DNA of 7,377 nucleotides, from the NCBI GenBank assembly GCA_016200825.1, contig JACQEA010000422.1, positions 1 to 7,377 of the forward strand, given 5' to 3'. Under the pieces are notes generated by a model. The model saw only the letters and a list, made by a program, of their open reading frames with translations. It did not search any database and was not told the origin of the DNA. Numbering within the stretch: the first letter of the stretch is position 1; each line of letters begins with the position of its first letter. Below are positions 1 to 6,178 of this stretch, one piece after another. This stretch comes from Chloroflexota bacterium. GTDB lineage: Bacteria; Chloroflexota; Anaerolineae; UBA4142. The position numbers and the translations under genes are program-made.

Positions 1-722
1 CCGCGCGCGAGAAATTCCAGCGCGTCCGCCGCCGAATTTCTTTTGTGCAATTTCGCGAGCGCGCGCTCAATCGTCGCATCGTCCGCGATCAAACGAATGT
101 ATTTCACTTGTGTGGGGCGCGCGCGCGCGGGTTTGATCGCGGTGCGTTTTTGCAACACGCCGCGCCGTGCGAGCGGTTCGACGCTTGCCTGCAACGCGCG
201 CGGCAAATCGCGAAAACGAATTTCAGTTTCCGTCTCCAACAATTCCGCGAGTTCCTTTTGTTGTCCATTCAATTCAAGTGAAACGTTTGGCGCGCGCGAA
301 ATGAAAACGTCGGTTTCTTGTTCAATGCCGGGCGGCAAAAACAATCCAATCGCGTCGTTGAGCGAACACAGATACGTGCGCGCGATCCAACGCGCGAGGT
401 CGAGCCGCGCGGGATCGAGCAGTGGATTGAGATCAACAATTTCATCAATCGGTTTGGTTTGCTCGACGGGCGACGTATCGCTGAACGCGACGACGATTCC
501 TTGCACGCGGCGCGCGCCAAACGAAACCCACACCAATTGCCCGCGTGCGATTTTGTCCGCGAGATGCGCGGGAATCGAGTACGTGAATGCGCGCTCGCGC
601 AAAGATTCCGCGGGCGCGGTTTCATCGCCGCGCGGGCGCGTGATCGCGCCGAGTGGAATGTTGACGACGACCTGCGCGTATTTTAGATTTCGGATTTCAG
701 ATTTCGGAAATTGGATTTCCAA
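1..722 (-). CDS. priA: Primosomal protein N' (PriA helicase), N-terminal 240 codons, cut by window edge
   Basis: PriA restarts collapsed replication forks: it binds the fork, unwinds the lagging arm and loads the primosome. The minus-strand frame reads VVVNIPLG near residues 18-25, FTYSIP at 46-51, then GQLVWVSFGARRVQGIVV at about 60-80 and an ARWIARTYLCSLNDAIGLFLPPG stretch. This is the family's 3'-end-binding N-terminal domain; a winged-helix-like part follows. The helicase motifs would lie beyond position 1. An in-frame TGA at 731-729 limits the start. The only usual start codon between it and the conserved core is TTG at 722-720, with a weak GAGAGTGAG upstream. That start adds about 16 residues (EIQFPKSEIRNLKYAQ) before the core, and most of them are encoded by a heptanucleotide array, so the true start is uncertain. 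Family assignment is firm, start is not. Confidence 0.88.
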   Translation of the reverse strand, partial: MEIQFPKSEIRNLKYAQVVVNIPLGAITRPRGDETAPAESLRERAFTYSIPAHLADKIARGQLVWVSFGARRVQGIVVAFSDTSPVEQTKPIDEIVDLNPLLDPARLDLARWIARTYLCSLNDAIGLFLPPGIEQETDVFISRAPNVSLELNGQQKELAELLETETEIRFRDLPRALQASVEPLARRGVLQKRTAIKPARARPTQVKYIRLIADDATIERALAKLHKRNSAADALEFLAR

Positions 723-725
723 ATG
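684..725. repeat. Heptanucleotide-period array at priA 5' end
   Basis: On the plus strand, six 7-nt units follow one another: TAGATTT, CGGATTT, CAGATTT, CGGAAAT, TGGATTT, CCAAATG. Four of the six end in GATTT, and two of those are CGGATTT and TGGATTT. The array covers the only credible priA start codon (720-722) and its first codons. It resembles the array at 1638-1693 in period and in its RATTT core. The unit length is not a multiple of three, so a change in copy number would shift the reading frame between the TTG and the PriA body. Confidence 0.6.
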
Positions 726-743
726 CGCTCACTCTCGAAAATA

Positions 744-769
744 GAAAAAGCCGGGTGTGTTTCCCGGCT
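744..769 (-). terminator. Intrinsic terminator of the toxin-antitoxin operon
   Basis: On the minus strand a perfect 7-bp stem, AGCCGGG (769-763) with CCCGGCT (755-749), encloses a 7-nt loop and runs straight into five T residues, then CTATTTT. It lies about 72 nt after the toxin stop codon and just before priA, so it should insulate priA from toxin-antitoxin transcription. On the plus strand the hairpin is preceded by A residues and has no T tract after it, so termination is one-directional. Confidence 0.85.
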
Positions 770-772
770 GGA

Positions 773-801
773 ATATTAGCGCAAATGCTTGCTCTAAGCA
801 A
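773..801 (-). promoter_or_regulatory. priA: Possible weak priA promoter
   Basis: On the minus strand, TTGCTT (801-796) is followed after 17 nt by TAATAT (778-773). That matches the sigma-70 consensus at 3/6 and 4/6 positions. The expected start near 766 falls inside the left arm of the terminator, so transcripts from here would lack the full stem and could escape termination. This is a weak match and rests on inference; priA could instead depend on read-through. Confidence 0.3.
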
Positions 802-806
802 TGCGC
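779..806. other. Short inverted repeat (hairpin) downstream of toxin gene
   Basis: GCGCA (779-783) pairs with TGCGC (802-806). Inside, TGCTT (786-790) pairs with AAGCA (796-800) around a 5-nt loop, with a 2x1 internal loop between the two stems. No T tract follows on either strand. It may protect the 3' end of the toxin transcript or simply belong to the spacer. The rest of 770-841 shows no gene, only a repeated TTGCTCTAA (789-797) echoed as TTGCTCTAAT around 824-833. Confidence 0.45.
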
Positions 807-841
807 ACATCAGGCAAAGTCATTGCTCTAATTCATTTTGA

Positions 842-1237
842 TTATTCAGCGTAAACCGAACCGATCAATACCTTGGCATCCACCAACCGTTTGAAATGCG
901 GATCCTTGCTGAAAAATTGCCCGCCCTCGCGCTCGGCGCACGCGGCAATCAACGCATCAGGTAATGCCAAATTGTAAATGCGCCGCAATTCTCCGCCGCG
1001 TTCGGCAATCTGACGGTCCACTGTGACAATCTCGAACAAATCAATTGTTGCGACACGTTCGCTTTTTGCTGTTTGATCTGTTATCTCACTAGTTGACCAC
1101 AACTCTGCTATTGTGATGGCAGAGATTGCCGCAATTACTTGTCCGTTTAGAATTCTAGCGAACAATCCGTGCGTCTGTGTGTCTTCTTTCTTAAAATACG
1201 CAACTAGCACGGTCGTATCGAAGAAATAATCCGCCAT
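842..1237 (-). CDS. vapC: Type II toxin, PIN-domain ribonuclease (VapC family)
   Basis: This 131-residue protein has the size and layout of VapC-type toxins, Mg2+-dependent ribonucleases that cut tRNA, rRNA or mRNA when freed from the antitoxin. The acidic active-site set is complete: D7 in YFFDTTVLV, E45 in ITIAELW, D94 in LPDALIAA and D112 in FSKDPHF. The start follows the antitoxin stop by only 3 nt (TAA AAG ATG) and has no strong ribosome-binding site, which fits translational coupling. Compared with its neighbours the gene is strikingly poor in CGCG: 3 by hand count in 396 nt, against roughly 19 overlapping in the 300-nt antitoxin gene. That suggests a different recent history. The target RNA cannot be read from the sequence. 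Confidence 0.9.
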   Translation of the reverse strand: MADYFFDTTVLVAYFKKEDTQTHGLFARILNGQVIAAISAITIAELWSTSEITDQTAKSERVATIDLFEIVTVDRQIAERGGELRRIYNLALPDALIAACAEREGGQFFSKDPHFKRLVDAKVLIGSVYAE

Positions 1238-1240
1238 CTT

Positions 1241-1540
1241 TTAATCTGCGCGAGTCCATTCATCGCGCAGTCGCCGCACGATCTCTACGGACGTGCCGCG
1301 CGGCTCCGTCTCTTTCCAACTTCCTTCCGCTTGACGCGCCAATTCAACTAATCGCGCGCGTTCGGCATCAGACATTCGCGCGGGCTTGCCTTTCAAAAGG
1401 CGGCGATACTCTTCCATATCCAGAACCACCGCCACGCGTTTACCGCGCGCGTCCACGATGTATTGTGCCGCCGGATATTTCGCGTCTTCTCTGCGCGCAG
1501 TCGTCGCGCGCGTCCGTTTGCGGGTTGCTACATTTGCCAT
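1241..1540 (-). CDS. Antitoxin, Phd/YefM-like
   Basis: A 99-residue basic protein encoded just upstream of the PIN toxin. Residues about 22-50 (YPAAQYIVDARGKRVAVVLDMEEYRRLL) resemble the Phd/YefM fold: a short strand-helix DNA-binding part with a 'V-D-x-x-G-K-x-V-A-V-V-L-x-x-x-x-Y' pattern. The C-terminal half (SDAERARLVELARQAEGSW...) looks helical and charged and would be the toxin-wrapping segment. The N-terminal 20 residues (ATRKRTRATTARRED) are very basic. The start is ATG at 1540, 6 nt after GGAGG (1551-1547); another ATG at 1545 is out of frame. Such antitoxins neutralise the toxin and repress their own promoter. The role is firm from context, the exact family less so. Confidence 0.82.
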   Translation of the reverse strand: MANVATRKRTRATTARREDAKYPAAQYIVDARGKRVAVVLDMEEYRRLLKGKPARMSDAERARLVELARQAEGSWKETEPRGTSVEIVRRLRDEWTRAD

Positions 1541-1580
1541 TTCATTCCTCCGCTCTCAAAAACAAATCTATTTGCACATC

Positions 1581-1609
1581 ATTCTCCCACAGTCTCAAAC
1601 TGATGTCAA
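1581..1609 (-). promoter_or_regulatory. Promoter of the toxin-antitoxin operon with internal palindrome
   Basis: On the minus strand a perfect -35 box, TTGACA (1609-1604), is followed after 17 nt by GAGAAT (1586-1581), a 4/6 match to the -10 consensus. Transcription would start near 1574, giving a leader of about 34 nt. The spacer holds an imperfect palindrome at 1602-1590 (CAGTTTGAGACTG, 10 of 13 positions symmetric). An operator for the antitoxin or toxin-antitoxin complex would be expected there, since binding would block RNA polymerase. Box matches are direct; the operator role is inferred. Confidence 0.6.
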
Positions 1610-1637
1610 CCAATCTGTCCTTTCATAGTAAAATTCT

Positions 1638-1693
1638 GGGATTTGAAATTTTGATTTCTTACTTTTGCCTTTTGGCTTTGCGCTTTTAGCTTT
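1638..1693. repeat. Heptanucleotide-period array at 3' end of MEMO gene
   Basis: On the plus strand eight 7-nt units run in register, including GGGATTT, GAAATTT, TTACTTT, TGCCTTT, TGGCTTT, GCGCTTT and TAGCTTT; one unit (1652-1658) is shifted by a base. The array includes the MEMO stop codon (1686-1688) and part of its last codons, so the C-terminal end of that protein is written by the array. It shares the 7-nt period and T-rich core with the array at 684-725. No terminator is visible here. Confidence 0.6.
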
Positions 1694-2543
1694 TGTACAC
1701 TCCCGCCGCCAAATACCCCACCGTATATTGCCCCGCCGCGCGGTTGCCGGTCACGTCGCCGGAATTGGTGCGCGAAAAAATTTCCACGCGTTGTGCGCCC
1801 AATTGTTTCGCCGCCAAGAGCGCGGTGATGATCGCGGTGTCACCGCACGCGCGGCAGATATTTTCTTCCCACATATATTCAACCAGTTTCGCAATATCGT
1901 TCGCGCGCAGTAATTCCGCGAACTGCGCGTCGTTGTGTTTTACTGCCGCGTAATCGTTGAGATGCGCGAGATCCGAACTCGCGATAATCAAAAATCGCCG
2001 CGTCTTTGCCATCTCCGCGAGCGCGAACGCTAATTTTTGGCAATGCGTGTACGCGTCGGGTCCGACGATGTAGAACGGACGCGACAGCATAATCGGAATA
2101 ATTTTGAAGGACGGGAGAACGCGCTGGAGAAAGGGGAGTTGAATTTCGAGCGAGTGTTCGCGATCATTTGGAACGCGCGTGACGCGGAGTTTACTTTCGA
2201 GTTCTAAAATAAAATCGGCATCGAGTTCCACATCGCCGAGCGGCGTGGCGTAAAATTTTTTCGCGCTGATCGCAAACGCGCCGAAATCTTCAGAGCGGCT
2301 GGGACCCAAAAGAACGACACGATCGAATTCGCGATTGGATAATTGTTTGTACGCGTACGCGGCGGTTTGTCCGGAATAAGCATAGCCCGCGTGCGGCGCA
2401 ATCAACGCGAACGGTTCAGTTTGCGCGGACGGCGCGGGCACGCGCGCGAGTAAATCGTCAACCATTCGCACGAGTTCATCCCGCGCGCCGGGGTACCACG
2501 TACCGGCAATAAAAGATTCGCGAATATCAATCCGCGTGGACAT
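1686..2543 (-). CDS. amrB: MEMO-like protein, AmmeMemoRadiSam system protein B
   Basis: A 285-residue protein of the MEMO1 / AmmeMemoRadiSam B family, whose biochemical role in bacteria is unsettled; the fold is related to extradiol dioxygenases and human MEMO1 binds metal. Family landmarks appear in order: GTWYPG (14-19), APHAGYAYSG (49-58), VVLLGPSR (76-83), EHSLEIQLPFLQ (129-140), ASSDLAHL (188-195), CRACGDTAIITAL (230-242) and GDVTGNRAAGQYTVGYLAA (262-280). H51 and C233 match two of the three metal ligands described for human MEMO1, but the third position, normally His in LGPSH, is Arg83 here (codon CGC). The usual partners, AMMECR1 and a radical SAM protein, are not in this window. The start is ATG at 2543, after AAGAGG. 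It follows infA by 62 nt and is probably the last gene of that operon. Confidence 0.92.
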   Translation of the reverse strand: MSTRIDIRESFIAGTWYPGARDELVRMVDDLLARVPAPSAQTEPFALIAPHAGYAYSGQTAAYAYKQLSNREFDRVVLLGPSRSEDFGAFAISAKKFYATPLGDVELDADFILELESKLRVTRVPNDREHSLEIQLPFLQRVLPSFKIIPIMLSRPFYIVGPDAYTHCQKLAFALAEMAKTRRFLIIASSDLAHLNDYAAVKHNDAQFAELLRANDIAKLVEYMWEENICRACGDTAIITALLAAKQLGAQRVEIFSRTNSGDVTGNRAAGQYTVGYLAAGVYKS

Positions 2544-2557
2544 ACGCGCCTCTTCAC

Positions 2558-2602
2558 GTGACGAAAGTGACGAAAACGTTCACGTCACGCGTCACACGTC
2601 AC
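2558..2602. repeat. GTGACG/CGTCAC inverted hexamer cluster between infA and MEMO gene
   Basis: On the plus strand GTGACG occurs at 2558-2563 and 2567-2572, and its reverse complement CGTCAC at 2583-2588, 2590-2595 and 2597-2602. In the minus-strand transcript two pairs can stack into a 12-bp stem with a 1x3 internal loop and a 10-nt apical loop. The structure ends about 3 nt before the MEMO gene's AAGAGG ribosome-binding site. No T tract follows, so it is not a typical terminator. It could modulate translation or mRNA decay, or be a copy of a dispersed intergenic repeat. Confidence 0.6.
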
Positions 2603-2605
2603 CCG

Positions 2606-2863
2606 CTATCTCCGGAACCGATACGTGATGCGCCCGCGCGTCAAATCGTACGGCGAAAGTTCCACCGTCACGCGGTCGCCCAGCAAAATGCGAATGTAAT
2701 ACATTCGCATTTTGCCGGAGATATGCGCGAGAACCTTGTGCCCGCTATCGAGTTGCACACGGAACATCGCATTGGGTAACGCTTCGGTGATCACGCCTTC
2801 CGCTTCGATCACATCTTTTTTGGATTTCTTTTCTTGTTCTTGTTGTGGTCGTGGTCTTGCCAT
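2606..2863 (-). CDS. infA: Translation initiation factor IF-1
   Basis: IF-1 binds the ribosomal A site of the 30S subunit and helps IF-2 and IF-3 form the initiation complex. Residues about 17-85 are a complete OB-fold IF-1: DVIEAEGVITEALPNAMFRV, then GHKVLAHISGKMRMYYIRIL and GDRVTVELSPYDLTRGRITYR. At 85 residues it is longer than the usual 71-73, because of a charged N-terminal extension (MARPRPQQEQEKKSKK). The start is supported by GGAGG 4 nt before ATG at 2863. It lies 48 nt after ftsK and 62 nt before the MEMO gene, away from the ribosomal protein cluster (secY-adk-map-infA-rpmJ) where many bacteria keep infA; it may be a relocated sole copy or a second copy. Confidence 0.96.
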   Translation of the reverse strand: MARPRPQQEQEKKSKKDVIEAEGVITEALPNAMFRVQLDSGHKVLAHISGKMRMYYIRILLGDRVTVELSPYDLTRGRITYRFRR

Positions 2864-2911
2864 TCACCCTCCGGTTCAGTTTTTGATTTCAATTTTTTTC
2901 GCTCACGGTTT

Positions 2912-5152
2912 TTATTTTTTATTTTTCTTGCTGCTCTCTTCCATTTCAAAATCTTTGGTGCGCGCATCGTGCGACAGGACCGCGCGCGGTTTGCCGCCGC
3001 CTTCGTCCGCGCCCACGATGCCTTGCTCTTGTAACAGATCCATCAACCGCGCCGCGCGCGGATAACCAATTCCCAGCTTGCGTTGCAAAAATGAAATGGA
3101 GGTGCGATCGTACTCGCGCAATAAATGGATCGCTTCCACCACCAGCGCGTCGTCGGGCGATTCTTTGCCATCGCCCATTCCTTTCCACGGCGGATCGCTC
3201 GGCACTTGGCGCAAATCCGTGATCGCTTTTTCGCGCCAGAAATTAACGAGCCGCGCGAGTTCATCGTCCGAAACAAAACAGCCCTGCAAGCGCGATAGTT
3301 TGGACGAATCGCTCGCCATATACAACATATCGCCGCGCCCTAATAATTTTTCCGCGCCCGGCGTATCCAACACGACGCGCGAATCCACACTACTCGTCAC
3401 CGCAAACGAAATGCGCGCGGGAAAATTTGCTTTAATCAAACCGGTCACGACATCCACCGACGGTCGCTGCGTCGCGAGCACGAGATGAATACCGGTCGCG
3501 CGCGCGAGTTGCGCGAGACGCGTGAGATGTTTTTCGGTTTCTTCTGGCGCGGCGAGCATCAAGTCCGCCAATTCGTCAATCAATACGACGATGTACGGCA
3601 TCGTGTCGCCGCTGCTCTTGTCCATTTTTTGATTGTACGATTCGATATTGCGCACGCCGGTTTTCGCGAACAACGCAAAACGTTGATCCATTTCGCGCAC
3701 GATCCAGCGCAACGCTTGAACGACCTGCGGCATTTCCGTGATGACGGGACCCAACAAATGCGGAATGCCGTTAAACATCACCAACTCGACGCGTTTCGGA
3801 TCCACCATCATCAAACGCATTTCATCCGGCGTGTTATTGAACAACATGCACGCGATAATCGCGTTGATGCAAACTGATTTACCGGAACCGGTCGCGCCCG
3901 CGATCAAAAGATGCGGCATCGTTTCTAAATCCGCGTGAACTGAACGGCCCGACACATCGCGTCCCATCGCTAACAGCAGCGGCGATCTTTTTTTCTTGAA
4001 CGATTCCGATTCAAGCACGCCGCGCAATGAAACCAGTGACACCGATTCATTCGGCACTTCAATGCCCACAATCGGTCTGCCCGGCACCGGCGTTTCAATC
4101 CGAATCGGCGCGGCGGCAAGCGCGAGTTCCAGATCGTGTTGGAGCGCGGCGATACGCGTGACGGAAACTTTGCGCTGACGCGTTTCACCGTCCATGCCGC
4201 GCCGCGCGACAAAACCCGGTTCCAAACCAAATTGCGTGATCGTGGGTCCCGCATTGATCTCGACAATCTTGACCGGAATACCGAAATTCGCAAGCGTCTC
4301 TTCGATCACGCGCGCTTTGCGATTCGCGTCGGTCTCGCCATATTTACTTTCCGAAGACGGGTCCAATAAATCCATCGGCGGGAACGCGGGCGCGCGGCGC
4401 CGCGGCCGATTGCGCGCGGTCAGAATCGGCGATGACATTCCGGTTACCGGCTTGGAAATTTTTGGCGGAATGATTGGCGGCGTGATCGTGCGCGCGGGCG
4501 GCGCGGCAGGTTGTGGTTTTGGCGCGGCGGCGATTTTCGATTCCGCGCGCGCGGGCGGCGCGGTTTTTTGAATCGCGCCCACGGATTTTTCCGGCGCGCG
4601 TTGCGTTTCCGCCGCGCGCGCGAGTTGATCGCTCCACGCGCGCACTTTCGCGGTAGAGAGTCCGACGATAGACGGAAACGCAAGTAACGCGAGCAAAAAA
4701 TAAATCGCGCTCGCGCCCACATCGCCAACAAAATTCGCGAGCATTCCGCCTAACGCGAATCCAATAAATCCGCCAGCGTCTTCAACCGAAAATTTTGGAT
4801 CGAACAGAAACAAATGTCCCAGCGCGAGCGCGGCGGTAAAAAAAACTTCCACCGCGAAGACTCTGCCCCACGTCAACGGCGTGACAATTCCATCCGTGCG
4901 GCGCAACAAAAACGCGCCGCCAAGGATTGCGAGCAGCGGCAACGCAAACGCGCCGAACCCAAACAGTGTTCGCAAAATTTTTGCCCACGTTTCGGTTAAT
5001 AATGTCGGCGCGAGATTGAGCAAACTGAGCGCGGTGAGCGCGGCAAATAAAAACAGCGCGAGACCGGCGATCTCGCGCAAGCGCGCGGGATCGAGGTTGA
5101 GGTGAAATCGCGGCGTTGGTTCAGGTTCTCGAATTCTGCGAGAGCGAGTCAT
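2912..5152 (-). CDS. ftsK: DNA translocase FtsK/SpoIIIE
   Basis: FtsK is a septum-anchored, ATP-driven hexameric pump that clears chromosome ends through the closing division site. The 746 residues fall in order: four or five membrane segments (about 28-50, 63-84, 98-117, perhaps 126-142, and 146-165); an Ala/Pro-rich linker (about 180-260); the alpha/beta motor (about 265-640) with Walker A GATGSGKS (419-426), Walker B VVLIDELAD (522-530, D526 E527) and LATQRPSVDVVTGLIKANFPARISF (559-583); and a winged-helix gamma domain (about 665-720, SISFLQRKLGIGYPRAARLMDLL) that reads polar DNA motifs. A short Lys-rich tail ends it. The length is normal for short-linker FtsK. The start ATG at 5152 has no clear Shine-Dalgarno sequence; the gene begins 45 nt after the S1 gene, so coupling by re-initiation is possible. 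Confidence 0.96.
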   Translation of the reverse strand: MTRSRRIREPEPTPRFHLNLDPARLREIAGLALFLFAALTALSLLNLAPTLLTETWAKILRTLFGFGAFALPLLAILGGAFLLRRTDGIVTPLTWGRVFAVEVFFTAALALGHLFLFDPKFSVEDAGGFIGFALGGMLANFVGDVGASAIYFLLALLAFPSIVGLSTAKVRAWSDQLARAAETQRAPEKSVGAIQKTAPPARAESKIAAAPKPQPAAPPARTITPPIIPPKISKPVTGMSSPILTARNRPRRRAPAFPPMDLLDPSSESKYGETDANRKARVIEETLANFGIPVKIVEINAGPTITQFGLEPGFVARRGMDGETRQRKVSVTRIAALQHDLELALAAAPIRIETPVPGRPIVGIEVPNESVSLVSLRGVLESESFKKKRSPLLLAMGRDVSGRSVHADLETMPHLLIAGATGSGKSVCINAIIACMLFNNTPDEMRLMMVDPKRVELVMFNGIPHLLGPVITEMPQVVQALRWIVREMDQRFALFAKTGVRNIESYNQKMDKSSGDTMPYIVVLIDELADLMLAAPEETEKHLTRLAQLARATGIHLVLATQRPSVDVVTGLIKANFPARISFAVTSSVDSRVVLDTPGAEKLLGRGDMLYMASDSSKLSRLQGCFVSDDELARLVNFWREKAITDLRQVPSDPPWKGMGDGKESPDDALVVEAIHLLREYDRTSISFLQRKLGIGYPRAARLMDLLQEQGIVGADEGGGKPRAVLSHDARTKDFEMEESSKKNKK

Positions 5153-5197
5153 AAGTAAAAGAGACGACGCAAAAAATTTTTTTCCGCGCGTTCAATT

Positions 5198-6175
5198 TTA
5201 TTTTTCCGATTGCACTAAACTTGACCAGTACGCTTCATCGGGCGGCGGCGGCATCGGCGGTTCAGTTGCCGCGCGCGTTTCAGTTGATTGCTCGCCCGCG
5301 CGCCGCAAACTGAGACTAATGCGTTGACGTTCGGGATCAATGCTCATCACACGCACGCGTAACGTTTGTCCGTCTTGCACAATGTCACGCGGATGTAAAA
5401 AATTTCCATTCGCCAATTCCGAAAAATGAATCAAGCCCTCGATGCCGGGCGCAAGCCGGACGAACGCGCCAAAATCCATTACGCTCGTCACGACACCGTC
5501 AACCAAATCACCGACGCGAAATTTTTCCGCAATCTGCGCCCAGGGATTGGGCAGCATTCGTTTTAAACTGCACGCGACGCGTCGTTGATCGCGATTGACC
5601 TCGAGGATGTAGACATCCACCGTTTGGCCCGGTGCGACGATTTCGCGCGGATGTTTGACATGTTGCCATGCCAATTCCGAAACGTGAATCAATCCTTCCA
5701 CGCCGCCCAGATCAATGAATGCGCCAAATTCGGTGACATTGCGAATTACGCCCGCGCGCGTTTGCGCTGGTTCGAGTTCGGCGAGAATTTGATCCGCGCG
5801 CGAGATGGACGGACTCGCGACGCGTTCGGATAAAATTAGCCGGTTGCGCGCGCGGTCAAGTTCGATCACTTTGAGTTTGAGCGATTGCCCGACATATTGC
5901 GCCAACGCGTTTAGACGTTGCTCGTCAGTTAATTGACGCGGGAGATTGATTAATTGCGACGCCGGAACAAACCCGCGCGCATCATCCAACTCCACTAATA
6001 CGCCACCGCGATTGTGTCCACTCACCGTCGCTTCGAGAACTTGGCCGCTTTCGTAACTAGCTTGCGCGCGTGTCCAACCGCTTGACGCCGGTGTTCCGGC
6101 TAGTGTGGCATCGCTCATCACCGCGTTCCAATAACCTTCGCCCGGTTTTTCTTCCCACGCATTATTCTGTTCCAT
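5198..6175 (-). CDS. rpsA: Ribosomal protein S1-like protein with three S1 domains
   Basis: S1-domain proteins bind single-stranded mRNA and help the 30S subunit engage messages. With the start at 6175 it has 325 residues and three S1 domains, at about 41-118 (divergent), 140-207 (GVIRNVTEFGAFIDLGGVEGLIHVSEL) and 222-293 (GVVTSVMDFGAFVRLAPGIEGLIHFSEL). Both strong copies carry the FGAF and GLIH.SEL signatures. The reading frame stays open 36 codons further to a TTG at 6283. I chose M at 6175 because AGGTGATC (6186-6179), complementary to the 16S 3' end, sits right before it, and because the extra codons would run through an intrinsic terminator. Similar short motifs occur near both ends: EGYWNAVM (residues 13-20) and EAYWSSLV (314-321). 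It could be the main S1 or an auxiliary S1-domain protein. Confidence 0.85.
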   Translation of the reverse strand: MEQNNAWEEKPGEGYWNAVMSDATLAGTPASSGWTRAQASYESGQVLEATVSGHNRGGVLVELDDARGFVPASQLINLPRQLTDEQRLNALAQYVGQSLKLKVIELDRARNRLILSERVASPSISRADQILAELEPAQTRAGVIRNVTEFGAFIDLGGVEGLIHVSELAWQHVKHPREIVAPGQTVDVYILEVNRDQRRVACSLKRMLPNPWAQIAEKFRVGDLVDGVVTSVMDFGAFVRLAPGIEGLIHFSELANGNFLHPRDIVQDGQTLRVRVMSIDPERQRISLSLRRAGEQSTETRAATEPPMPPPPDEAYWSSLVQSEK

Positions 6176-6178
6176 CGT

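Noticed and set aside
43..744. Long plus-strand open frame opposite priA
   Set aside because: It is an antisense shadow in GC-rich DNA; the protein has no recognisable motifs, while the minus strand encodes a clear PriA.
1666..1680. GCC/GGC mini-hairpin after the MEMO gene as a terminator
   Set aside because: The stem is three base pairs with no T tract on the minus strand; it follows from the heptamer units.
2880..2911. Third heptamer array between ftsK and infA
   Set aside because: The T-rich spacer has only one or two units that fit a 7-nt period, not enough to call.
5166..5190. Terminator between the S1 gene and ftsK (A6T7 run)
   Set aside because: The A/T run is self-complementary but lacks a GC stem before a T tract; more likely a simple spacer.
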